DNA from: Mucilaginibacter ginkgonis
GTDB taxonomy: Bacteria > Bacteroidota > Bacteroidia > Sphingobacteriales > Sphingobacteriaceae
Assembly (NCBI RefSeq): GCF_009754905.2
Contig: NZ_CP066775.1
Span: forward strand, 1,798,001 to 1,862,000
DNA length: 64,000 nt
Direction: 5' to 3'
This document shows positions 54,109-62,301 of this stretch, piece after piece. The stretch's first letter is position 1; every line of letters begins with the position of its first letter. The notes under the pieces are model-generated. The model worked only from the letters and a program-made list of their open reading frames with translations, was not told the DNA's origin and did not search any database. Position numbers and translations under genes: made by a program.

Positions 54109-54136
54109 ATAAATAAAACCCGAAAATTAAAATAAT

Positions 54137-54166
54137 AAAAGCCATTCTTAACGGAATGGCTTTTTT
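54137..54166 (+). terminator. Rho-independent terminator of gyrB
   Basis: AAAAGCCATTC, TTAACG, GAATGGCTTTTTT forms a perfect stem with flanking A and T runs, 28 bases after the gyrB stop. Confidence 0.88.
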
Positions 54167-54190
54167 GTTATTGTGTAATGAATACGAAGC

Positions 54191-54610
54191 TTAATTAGCT
54201 TCTACGTATTTCTTAAAATTATTAAGTATGGCTTGCCAGCCACCTTGTTGCATGTCCACCGGATTTTGATCTTCTGCATCAAAGGTTTCAGTCAGTTTAG
54301 TATTGTCGCCTTCGCTTGCAAACGTAATCTGAACAGTACGGCCGTCATCAAGGCTATAAGCGATAAACTCGTGCTCTTTGATCTCGGTGTATGTGCCACC
54401 AAAATCGAAACTGAAACTGCCGTCCTTTGCAGCCATAGTAGATTTGAATTTTCCACCCACCTGCAAGTCATTTTCTGAATGAGGTGTATGCCAATCCTCT
54501 GAAGCGAAACTCCATTTTACAATATGCTCTGGTTCGCTGAAATATTTCCAGGCTTTATCCACCGGAGCATTTACAGTTACTTCGACAGTGATTTTTTGTG
54601 CGTTTTCCAT
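54191..54610 (-). CDS. AHSA1-type SRPBCC protein
   Basis: 139 residues covering one AHSA1/SRPBCC domain: ITVEVTVNAPVDKAWKYFSE, PEHIVKWSFASEDWHTP, GGTYTEIKEHEFIAYSLDDG, and the closing GGWQAILNNFKKYVE. Such proteins bind hydrophobic ligands in an alpha/beta cavity. In Bacteroidota they are often controlled by ArsR-type repressors; no repressor gene is adjacent, but a 7+5+7 palindrome lies just upstream. Ligand unknown. Confidence 0.85.
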   Translation of the reverse strand: MENAQKITVEVTVNAPVDKAWKYFSEPEHIVKWSFASEDWHTPHSENDLQVGGKFKSTMAAKDGSFSFDFGGTYTEIKEHEFIAYSLDDGRTVQITFASEGDNTKLTETFDAEDQNPVDMQQGGWQAILNNFKKYVEAN

Positions 54611-54624
54611 AGTTTTAGTTATAG

Positions 54625-54652
54625 CCTAAGTTACAGACTTAGGTCAAAATTA
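54625..54652 (-). promoter_or_regulatory. Palindrome and -7 box upstream of the AHSA1-type gene
   Basis: CCTAAGT, five bases, ACTTAGG (54625-54643) is a perfect inverted repeat between the start codon and a TAATTTTG box (54652-54645 on the minus strand). The placement fits a repressor site just downstream of a promoter. The box overlaps the 3' end of tamL. Confidence 0.45.
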
Positions 54653-56914
54653 GAACGGATATCCTATTGCAATGTTAAAGATCGCATCATGGAAACTTGG
54701 GCTTACAGCTCGTTGGCCAACAGGCAGCCATGGTTTGATCAACGGGAAACCAAGGTCAGTTCGAAGAACTAAAACCGTGACGTCAAACCTTAAACCTACA
54801 CCGGCGTCAACTGCCATCTGGCTTAGAAAGTTGGCGGTAAACTTATCGCCCGGTTGATGGCTGTTCAAATTCCAGATATTACCCGCGTCAACAAACAGCG
54901 CGCCGTAAACAATACTAAAAAGTTTAGGTCGATATTCTACGTTGGCTTCTAACTTAATGTCCCCCGACTGATCCGGCAGGAAACCGTTTGGCCCTGCTGC
55001 GGCGGCGGCATCAACCGTACCAGGCCCCACAGACCTTGCTCTAAACCCTCTTAAACTGTTAGCGCCGCCTATAAAGAATTGCTGACTGTAAGGAATAATT
55101 GTAGAGTTGCCATAAGGGATGCCAAAACCGGCGAATACCCTTGTGGCAATGGTAGCATTCGGTCCAGTTTTGTGGAAATAGCGAATCTCGTTATCAAATT
55201 TGATGTATTGGCTAAATGGTGTGCCGAAAAGCGTTTTTACTTTTCCCTTAAGGGTATCCGCGCCGGTTACAAGTCCTAAGATATTGTTAGACAGGCTAAC
55301 GCCGCCGCGATAAAAGATACTGTTTTTTCGGCTGGTCTCGGTGGTGTTGTCATAAGTGTAGTGATAGCTAGGTCCCCAGGTAAATTGCGGATCTATAACA
55401 TGCCTGAAACTTGGATCGTTAGAAACCCGGCTTATACTATCATAAACAGGCGTTACATTTTGCGGATTTACATAGGTAATACCCAGAACAGTCAAATCAT
55501 GGGTGCGGTGCAAGTTTTCTTTCCACTGGTAACCGAACGACGCGTTGTATGAATTTAAATTATATAGCGATTTACGGTTTACAATGGCGTAACCGAACGT
55601 CAAATTAGTATGCGGGATAAAGGCATTATCATTTTTAAAATCCTTAAAAGGCGTTATAAACCGAGGCCATGATAATGTAGCCTGCCCGCCAACCTGTGAT
55701 AATGGATAACCACCGTTTTGGCCACCTATCTGGCCATCTGTACTACCAAAAAGTGTCACGGTCAACAGTTCTGCGCCTCCAAAAAGGTTGCGATTCTTGT
55801 AGCTAAGGTTTACCTGTGTACCGTTATAGTTAGCAGATGTAGTACGGAACAATGTCTCGAATTGCAGCGACTTTTTAGGGTATTTGGTCAACTGGTAAAA
55901 CACATTGAGTTTTGGAGAATCTGCGGTAGATACATCCTCGAACCTGTTCTTTACAAACTTGAACGGGCCTAATTCTATAAACCTATTAAGTGATTTGGTA
56001 TGTGCGGTACGGTTGTAAACTTCGTTTGGATGAAGCAACACCGTATTTTTGAAAGCCCATGGCGACATCGTATGCTTTGGATCTATGATATAAAACCAGC
56101 GGTACGCTTCAGCCGAATCTAATTTCAGTGAAGTGTCGCGCAGGTTATACTCCGGATAAACGTATATCTTATTTATGGTATAAATGTTACGTGCTTTGTC
56201 TGGAGTTGCATCTTTAACTTTTACAAAAATGTCTACCTGGTGGTTTGCAATTGTGCTATCAATCTGCATGATCAAATCCTCGGGCGCGAAGTAGTAAAAA
56301 CCTTCTTCTTTTAAGCGTGCATCAATACGTACACGCTCATTTTTGATCACGTCAAGGTTGTAATTGTCACCAACCTTCAACAAACTGTATTTGGCAGTGC
56401 CTGCAACAGCAGTGTCTAAATGGCTTGTCCCGGCAGGAAATACCACTTTGCGGATCTTATAGCCCGGACCGGTGTTTGCCGTGTAAACTGCTTTTGCGGT
56501 TCGGCCTTTGCTGATAGTGTCGCCTGTAACAGAAGCTTGGAAGTAGCTTACATTCTGCAACCTGTTGGTCAATATCTGGCTGTTGGCATTCAGATCTACA
56601 GAACTCACCAGCACAGGTGGCTCTCCCTGTTTATGAAGCCAGGCCTTTAAACCTTTTTTCTTTTTGGTTTGCGTAATATTCCATAAATATAACTTTGGCC
56701 TTAAGCCCAGAAAACTGCCATTGGGTTTTGGCCTTAGCAAGCCTTCGAGATCGCCTTTGAGTATGGTGGTCTCGTTCTTTGTGATGTCGTTGTTTTTGAT
56801 ATCAACTTGACCACCGGTATACAACTTCTCTCCTTTAGGCAGATACTTAGTGTTACTGCAGGCGTAAAACGTGAGTACGATAGCAAGAAACAGGTATGAT
56901 AGATATTTAATCAT
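54650..56914 (-). CDS. tamL: TamL: TamA/BamA-family outer-membrane barrel, lipoprotein form
   Basis: 754 residues from the ATG at 56914 (MIKYLSYLFLAIVLTFYAC). The Cys after TFYA is a lipobox, which marks the Bacteroidota variant called TamL. POTRA-like repeats occupy residues 20-380, and the C-terminal half is a 16-strand Omp85 barrel with the signature QFFIGGANSLRGFRARSVGP and a terminal strand ending AIGYPF. It is thought to insert or feed outer-membrane proteins with TamB. The tamB stop is one base upstream of this start, and the two form a tight operon. Confidence 0.92.
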   Translation of the reverse strand: MIKYLSYLFLAIVLTFYACSNTKYLPKGEKLYTGGQVDIKNNDITKNETTILKGDLEGLLRPKPNGSFLGLRPKLYLWNITQTKKKKGLKAWLHKQGEPPVLVSSVDLNANSQILTNRLQNVSYFQASVTGDTISKGRTAKAVYTANTGPGYKIRKVVFPAGTSHLDTAVAGTAKYSLLKVGDNYNLDVIKNERVRIDARLKEEGFYYFAPEDLIMQIDSTIANHQVDIFVKVKDATPDKARNIYTINKIYVYPEYNLRDTSLKLDSAEAYRWFYIIDPKHTMSPWAFKNTVLLHPNEVYNRTAHTKSLNRFIELGPFKFVKNRFEDVSTADSPKLNVFYQLTKYPKKSLQFETLFRTTSANYNGTQVNLSYKNRNLFGGAELLTVTLFGSTDGQIGGQNGGYPLSQVGGQATLSWPRFITPFKDFKNDNAFIPHTNLTFGYAIVNRKSLYNLNSYNASFGYQWKENLHRTHDLTVLGITYVNPQNVTPVYDSISRVSNDPSFRHVIDPQFTWGPSYHYTYDNTTETSRKNSIFYRGGVSLSNNILGLVTGADTLKGKVKTLFGTPFSQYIKFDNEIRYFHKTGPNATIATRVFAGFGIPYGNSTIIPYSQQFFIGGANSLRGFRARSVGPGTVDAAAAAGPNGFLPDQSGDIKLEANVEYRPKLFSIVYGALFVDAGNIWNLNSHQPGDKFTANFLSQMAVDAGVGLRFDVTVLVLRTDLGFPLIKPWLPVGQRAVSPSFHDAIFNIAIGYPF

Positions 56915-56915
56915 G

Positions 56916-59900
56916 CTATTTATTTGTGGTGGTTTTGGTTGAATCTGCTTGCTGCTCATCTATTTTCTTATCAGCAGCTTTGTCTTTGGCATCTTGCACC
57001 TTCTGCTTTTCTTTTTGTTCCTTATTGTACTTCTTCTGCATGGCGCGTTCCTCTGCATTAGACTTGCGGAAGATCTCTTTAAACCTATTATAATCGACCG
57101 TGAGCAGGAAGCCTACACCGGTTTCAATTACCTGGCCTTGCAGCACAATGTATTGGTCGCGTCGGTAAGCACGTAATGTGTAACGGCCGTCCTTGCTAAG
57201 TTTGTAATTAAGCGATACGTTACCAGCGATATTGCTTGTTTTTTGCCCGGGTTGATTTGCGCCTTCCAGGTTGAAGTTGTTGCCAACAGTAACCGTCAAG
57301 CGATCATTCAGAAACTGCTTGGATAATCCCACATTGAGATCCGTTCGGTTCTGCGCCGTACCAGACGAATAGTCTTCACCGGATGTTAAGTCAAAATTAA
57401 GGTTAACCCCGGCTATCAGGTCGCCGGCCAGCTTATTTAACTGATCTGACAATAAGCTGCTTACACTGTTACGTACCGCACCGCCTATACCTGCGCTTCC
57501 GCCCTGGCTTTGCAGCGGATTATCGCCAATAAAGTGTCCAAGCACCAGCACGCCCAGTACCTGCTTATTCATCTCGTTAGGGTCTTGCCTAACTTGTGCC
57601 AGGCGCGTATCTACAGTCTGAATAACCGTTGGCGATACGGTATAGTTGCTATCAGGCAACACTATATCGAAACTGATATCAGGTTTTAAAAGTTGATTTT
57701 TAAGATTAAGGTTTACGTTGAATGGTAGCTTCTGCTTGTAAACTGTTTTCTCTGCCTCGGTCCCGCTTACCTGGTCAGCGACCAGGTCTATTGGCGGCAC
57801 ATTAGCAATATAGATGGCCGTCAGGTCTACAATGGCACTTGTTGGGTCGCCTGTCCAAGTGATAGTACTGCCATTCTTGAAATTAAACTTGCGTGTAACC
57901 GTAGCATACGATAAGGTATAAGAGCCTTCGTTAACAACATAGGTACCCGTAAGATTTGTTTTACCGCTTGGATCTATACCGCCTTGCAGATGTGCCTCAC
58001 CCTTAATATGTACAACGTCGCCGTTGCGGGGGTCTATAACGATGTTGAAGTTGGCGTTTTTACTGATGTTGACCACCATATTGACATCCAAACCAGTCAC
58101 ATTTGATTTTCGCAGTGAGTCCAGCTGTTTAGCCATCAGGATGGAGTCGAGCTTGGGCGCGCTCTTATCTATGAATTCTACTACCCCTTTCCGGTCTTCT
58201 ATACTAGGGTCGTCACTCGGTAAGGTGATGGTCAGGTCTGTTTTGTCATTAACCGTTAGCGTACCATCAACAATCGGTTTCACCATATCACCCCTTATCT
58301 TGATATGGGTGTCGATGTATAGCTTACCATAATACAACTTGTTATCAGCAGCAGTAGAATTTATAGCCCTGAAATTATTAGCGTCGATATTTACGCCAAA
58401 TTTGAAACTTGAATAATCCGTGGTATACACAGCACCGGAAACAACCGCTTTATTCCCGGTCGAATCGACCATGGTAAAATCATTGAAGTGGACGCCATCG
58501 CTCTGGAACGTTATACTTTCATTAGGCATCCTGAAGTACGAGTTTAGCATTGATACATTAAACCCAACCGTATTGAACTTAATATCACCCCGTACGGACG
58601 GCGCCGTTGTTGTCCCTGTAATTTTTAGTGCACCCGTAATATTACCGCTTGCATTTTTGATAGCGCCAAAGCTGAAACCTTCGACGCTCTTCATACTTAG
58701 ATTGATGATATTGAGGTTAAGGTCGAAACGACTATCCGGTGTTGTATAATAAACGCCGTTCAAATTAACCTGGTTACCTTTACCGGTGATATCCACGTTC
58801 GCGGCGTAAGCATTAGCAGTTTGATTATTCACCTTAATGGCAACGTTGCCAACCGTGTCGCCCCGGAAACTAAAATCAGAAATATTAAGGGCAGCAGTGA
58901 ACAAAGGCGACTTATCAAAGTTGCTAATAACCGCATTACCGTTGATAACACCACCAGCAAGCAGAGTATCCTGCTGCGCCATCTTGGTAAGTGTTTCTAT
59001 GCGGAAATTGGTGAACGTAGCTGTAATTGGCGAGTTAGGTTGCTGCGAATTACTGTTCACGCTAAATATCTGGTTGCTGTTAGATATCGTAAAGTCATGC
59101 GCCAGGATGCCTTTGCCTCCAAATTGTATATAGTTGGCCGGATTGACCGCCCACTGTGCATAATCAAGCAGCAACCCGTTTTGCAAGAAGCTAAACTGGT
59201 AACCGCCCTGCATGGCACTGAATACGCCGGCTACCCTGAAACGTTCTTTGCGGCTTGCATCTCTAACCTGCAGGCTCACGTTCAGCTTATTATTTTGAGC
59301 ATTACCGGTTATTGACGGGTAAAGTACATTAAGCGATGTCCCTACTTTTATTCCATCAAAGGTCAAGGCATAGTTTAGCGAATTATTAGCGGTATTAATG
59401 TTAAGCTTACCGTTGCTGATGGTATTTGTTCCATAAACCACTTTCGGGATAGAACCGTTGACCAACAGATAACCGGTGGTGCTATTGAACCTGCCGTTGA
59501 TGATGATAGGGTCTAGTTGAGTAAGCGTAGGTGCAAACTGAGTAACCAACGAAGTTTTCACGAAATGGATATCGAACACAAAATTTTCAGGTGAATATTT
59601 TGGTTTTGTTTTGCCGCTGGCCAGGCTTATGTTATAATATTTGTCTATCTCGTCTTGTAATGCTGTTCCTATCTCAGTCAATTTATATTTGCCTGCAAGG
59701 TGGGCGCTTAACATTGGTGTTTTTAAACGCAGCGTACTGCTGTCTGCCGTAGCGGTAGACACCAGGCTTACTGTATCCAGCGCTATGCGTTGGCCTTTAT
59801 TAAACAAAATCATTTCTGTTAACAAAAGCCTTCCGTTCAGATAATCGGGGTCTGCCGTAGTAAAGTTGGCGGCCAACTTTCCGTGAAAGCGCATGTCATC

Positions 59901-62048
59901 TTTTACAAAATGCAGCCTTTGCAGGTTTATGCTGTCAACCATCAATGTGGTGTTGATAGAGGGGTGTTTTTTATTTAAGTCGGCTTTCGCCACAAGGTTA
60001 AAGTTGATGTTAGGATCGTTCATCCTGGCGGTAATATCATACCGGCCGTTAGCAGCGCTGCCTTTAGCAACCAGGTTTTTATACAGATACCCTTTAACGT
60101 AAGCGCTGTTAACATTTGCATCAAATTGTAAATTCAAATGCTTCGGGTCAGCACCGGCGCCTTTTACATTGGCAGACGCGGTTATATTTCCAACCATTTG
60201 TGGCTGCCTGGTTAAAGCACCAACGTTTAAGTTGCCAGCCTTTACATGTGCATTGTAGGCAACGCGCTTCATATCTGTAGCGTTTCTTACAGTTGCGTTA
60301 ACGTCTACTGCACCATAGCTGCTGCGCAAGGTCATCCTGGTGGTGAGATCCTTCATGCTGCCTTTAAGCGTTCCTTTAAGATTTAACCTTTCGGGGATGC
60401 TTACGCTTGCCGGAATCATCTTTCGATCCACTAGTTTGTAAATATCGCTACGGCTGGTATTCAACTCCTTTAGGTCTACATCAAAATATGCCTTCTTTAC
60501 ATCAGGCAAACCACGTAACGTAGCAGACGCGGCGATTCGGGTATCTGACAATCCTCTTATTTCCAGGTTTTGTATTTTCAGGTTATTCACCTGCCCTACC
60601 ACATGACCATCTATCCTGAATTGTGAGTTAGGATAACTTTTAAACGGCTCCATCGAAGCCATCGTCGGCATTGCCAATAAGATGTCCCTGAGTCCGATGT
60701 GGCTGCCATCAAGGTTGGCATTAATGCTTAATTTGCTGATGTCTTTGCTGATGGCAGCAATTGAGGGATAACCAATCTGCACCTCTTTCTGTATAACCGT
60801 GTTCGGCGTTTCTACAAGAAGGTCTTTTAGGTAAGCGTTCTTTGGGCCGTAGAAAAAGTTTGTATGAAACTTGTTGATAGCAAACCCACTCTTATCTCTA
60901 AAGTTAAAGTCGGCTATTTTACCAGAAGTACTGTCGGCGGTGTATTTTAAATCGTCGACCTCTGTATTTAAATTTTTTATATCCATGTGGGCATAATCCA
61001 GCCCTCTGTTTAATGGCCGTTGCGCCTCATTGTCAAACTTAATATTGTCATTGCTAAGCACCAGTTTGCCCAAAGCGACTTTCCACGGTTTGGTTGATGC
61101 TGGCGGTCGCAGCAGGGTGTCAACTTTTTTTGCAGCCTTTACTACAGCTTTCGCCACAGTTTGCGGCTTAGCCAGTTTAACAGAGGCGCTTGTGCTGCTT
61201 AACTCAATGTTTTTAATGTCTACGTTTTGTTTGATAAGATCCAGGCTGTTAAATGCCACAAGGAATTTACCCAGGTTAACTTTAGCAGCCATCTCATTGG
61301 TACTATAGTTCACCTTTACCCTCTCAACATTGATCGTTTCCAGGTCAAGGGTCATGTTAAGCGGTGTAGTCGCTGTATCGACGGCGGCAGTTTGTGCAAT
61401 TGCCGAGCCTGAAGGTGTTTGCACGATGGTGGCATTAACGTCGGATAAGTTAATTTTCGGGATGCCGAATTTCATTTTATCCAGATCGAATTGCTTAATT
61501 CGGGTATCAAAATGTCCTAAATAAAACCGCACTTTGTTGCCGTTAGTCTGATCGGCATAAGCAAGGTTTATTTTGTCGAGGATGATCTTATCTAGAGAAA
61601 TTTTTAAAGTCGATTTACTGGTGTCAACTTTTTTTGGCCCCGAGTTGAACGCCTTTATAATATAGTCGAAGTTAAAAACGCTGTCTTTGTTCTTGTCAAC
61701 CTTTGCGGTTATACCTTCAAGATTGATCTCATTTACTTCAACCTGGCTCTTAAGCAATTTCAGCATGCTGATATCTACCTTTAGCTTATCACCGGAAAAT
61801 AGGGTATCCTTCTTTTGGTCTTCCAGGTAAACACCTTCAAGCACGATCATTTTAGGAAACCCCAAAGTGATGTGCCCTATCGAAACTTTTGTATGAATTT
61901 TATTTTGTAAAAAACCAACGGCCTTGTCTTTCGCGAAGTTTTGAACGGCGGGAACTTGTATCAAAATAAAGACAAGCAGCACCAGAAATATGACACTTGC
62001 AATAATCCAAAGAATAGTTTTTAGGGCAATACGTCCAAATTTTTCCAA
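56916..62048 (-). CDS. tamB: TamB-like translocation and assembly module protein
   Basis: 1710 residues: an N-terminal membrane anchor (ILWIIASVIFLVLLVFILIQ), then a very long beta-rich AsmA/TamB-type body made of repeating strands, and the conserved TamB (DUF490) C-terminal domain, recognisable in GSYTLSYATVTRKFNFKNGS and GVLVLGHFIGDNP. A Lys/Glu/Gln-rich tail of about 40 residues follows. TamB-like proteins span the periplasm as a hydrophobic groove, moving lipids or outer-membrane proteins. The gene is directly followed by tamL. Confidence 0.95.
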   Translation of the reverse strand: MEKFGRIALKTILWIIASVIFLVLLVFILIQVPAVQNFAKDKAVGFLQNKIHTKVSIGHITLGFPKMIVLEGVYLEDQKKDTLFSGDKLKVDISMLKLLKSQVEVNEINLEGITAKVDKNKDSVFNFDYIIKAFNSGPKKVDTSKSTLKISLDKIILDKINLAYADQTNGNKVRFYLGHFDTRIKQFDLDKMKFGIPKINLSDVNATIVQTPSGSAIAQTAAVDTATTPLNMTLDLETINVERVKVNYSTNEMAAKVNLGKFLVAFNSLDLIKQNVDIKNIELSSTSASVKLAKPQTVAKAVVKAAKKVDTLLRPPASTKPWKVALGKLVLSNDNIKFDNEAQRPLNRGLDYAHMDIKNLNTEVDDLKYTADSTSGKIADFNFRDKSGFAINKFHTNFFYGPKNAYLKDLLVETPNTVIQKEVQIGYPSIAAISKDISKLSINANLDGSHIGLRDILLAMPTMASMEPFKSYPNSQFRIDGHVVGQVNNLKIQNLEIRGLSDTRIAASATLRGLPDVKKAYFDVDLKELNTSRSDIYKLVDRKMIPASVSIPERLNLKGTLKGSMKDLTTRMTLRSSYGAVDVNATVRNATDMKRVAYNAHVKAGNLNVGALTRQPQMVGNITASANVKGAGADPKHLNLQFDANVNSAYVKGYLYKNLVAKGSAANGRYDITARMNDPNINFNLVAKADLNKKHPSINTTLMVDSINLQRLHFVKDDMRFHGKLAANFTTADPDYLNGRLLLTEMILFNKGQRIALDTVSLVSTATADSSTLRLKTPMLSAHLAGKYKLTEIGTALQDEIDKYYNISLASGKTKPKYSPENFVFDIHFVKTSLVTQFAPTLTQLDPIIINGRFNSTTGYLLVNGSIPKVVYGTNTISNGKLNINTANNSLNYALTFDGIKVGTSLNVLYPSITGNAQNNKLNVSLQVRDASRKERFRVAGVFSAMQGGYQFSFLQNGLLLDYAQWAVNPANYIQFGGKGILAHDFTISNSNQIFSVNSNSQQPNSPITATFTNFRIETLTKMAQQDTLLAGGVINGNAVISNFDKSPLFTAALNISDFSFRGDTVGNVAIKVNNQTANAYAANVDITGKGNQVNLNGVYYTTPDSRFDLNLNIINLSMKSVEGFSFGAIKNASGNITGALKITGTTTAPSVRGDIKFNTVGFNVSMLNSYFRMPNESITFQSDGVHFNDFTMVDSTGNKAVVSGAVYTTDYSSFKFGVNIDANNFRAINSTAADNKLYYGKLYIDTHIKIRGDMVKPIVDGTLTVNDKTDLTITLPSDDPSIEDRKGVVEFIDKSAPKLDSILMAKQLDSLRKSNVTGLDVNMVVNISKNANFNIVIDPRNGDVVHIKGEAHLQGGIDPSGKTNLTGTYVVNEGSYTLSYATVTRKFNFKNGSTITWTGDPTSAIVDLTAIYIANVPPIDLVADQVSGTEAEKTVYKQKLPFNVNLNLKNQLLKPDISFDIVLPDSNYTVSPTVIQTVDTRLAQVRQDPNEMNKQVLGVLVLGHFIGDNPLQSQGGSAGIGGAVRNSVSSLLSDQLNKLAGDLIAGVNLNFDLTSGEDYSSGTAQNRTDLNVGLSKQFLNDRLTVTVGNNFNLEGANQPGQKTSNIAGNVSLNYKLSKDGRYTLRAYRRDQYIVLQGQVIETGVGFLLTVDYNRFKEIFRKSNAEERAMQKKYNKEQKEKQKVQDAKDKAADKKIDEQQADSTKTTTNK

Positions 62049-62260
62049 GCTGACAGGTTTTTGGGGGTCATAGATATGTTACCTGAACTTAAATACAAAC
62101 ACCATGCAAAAAGGTTCTTTGTAACAAGACTTTTAAGTTGGTTTATTACAACCGGGAGCGCTAATACCCATGTTCATTTTACATCATTCATTATCAACAT
62201 CTAACTGTAAATGTTAAAAAATACACCTGAGTACCGGAAGCGGACAGCAGTGTTTTTAAG

Positions 62261-62268
62261 TAAATTTG
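62261..62268 (+). promoter_or_regulatory. Candidate -7 box (TAAATTTG) of dnaE
   Basis: TAAATTTG matches TAnnTTTG and ends 33 bases before the dnaE ATG at 62302. No -33 TTG is clear. The rest of the 253-base gap between tamB and dnaE shows nothing I can name. Confidence 0.4.
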
Positions 62269-62301
62269 TTATCCTCTTTCAGAGACGATTGGATTTAGAC
62301 T

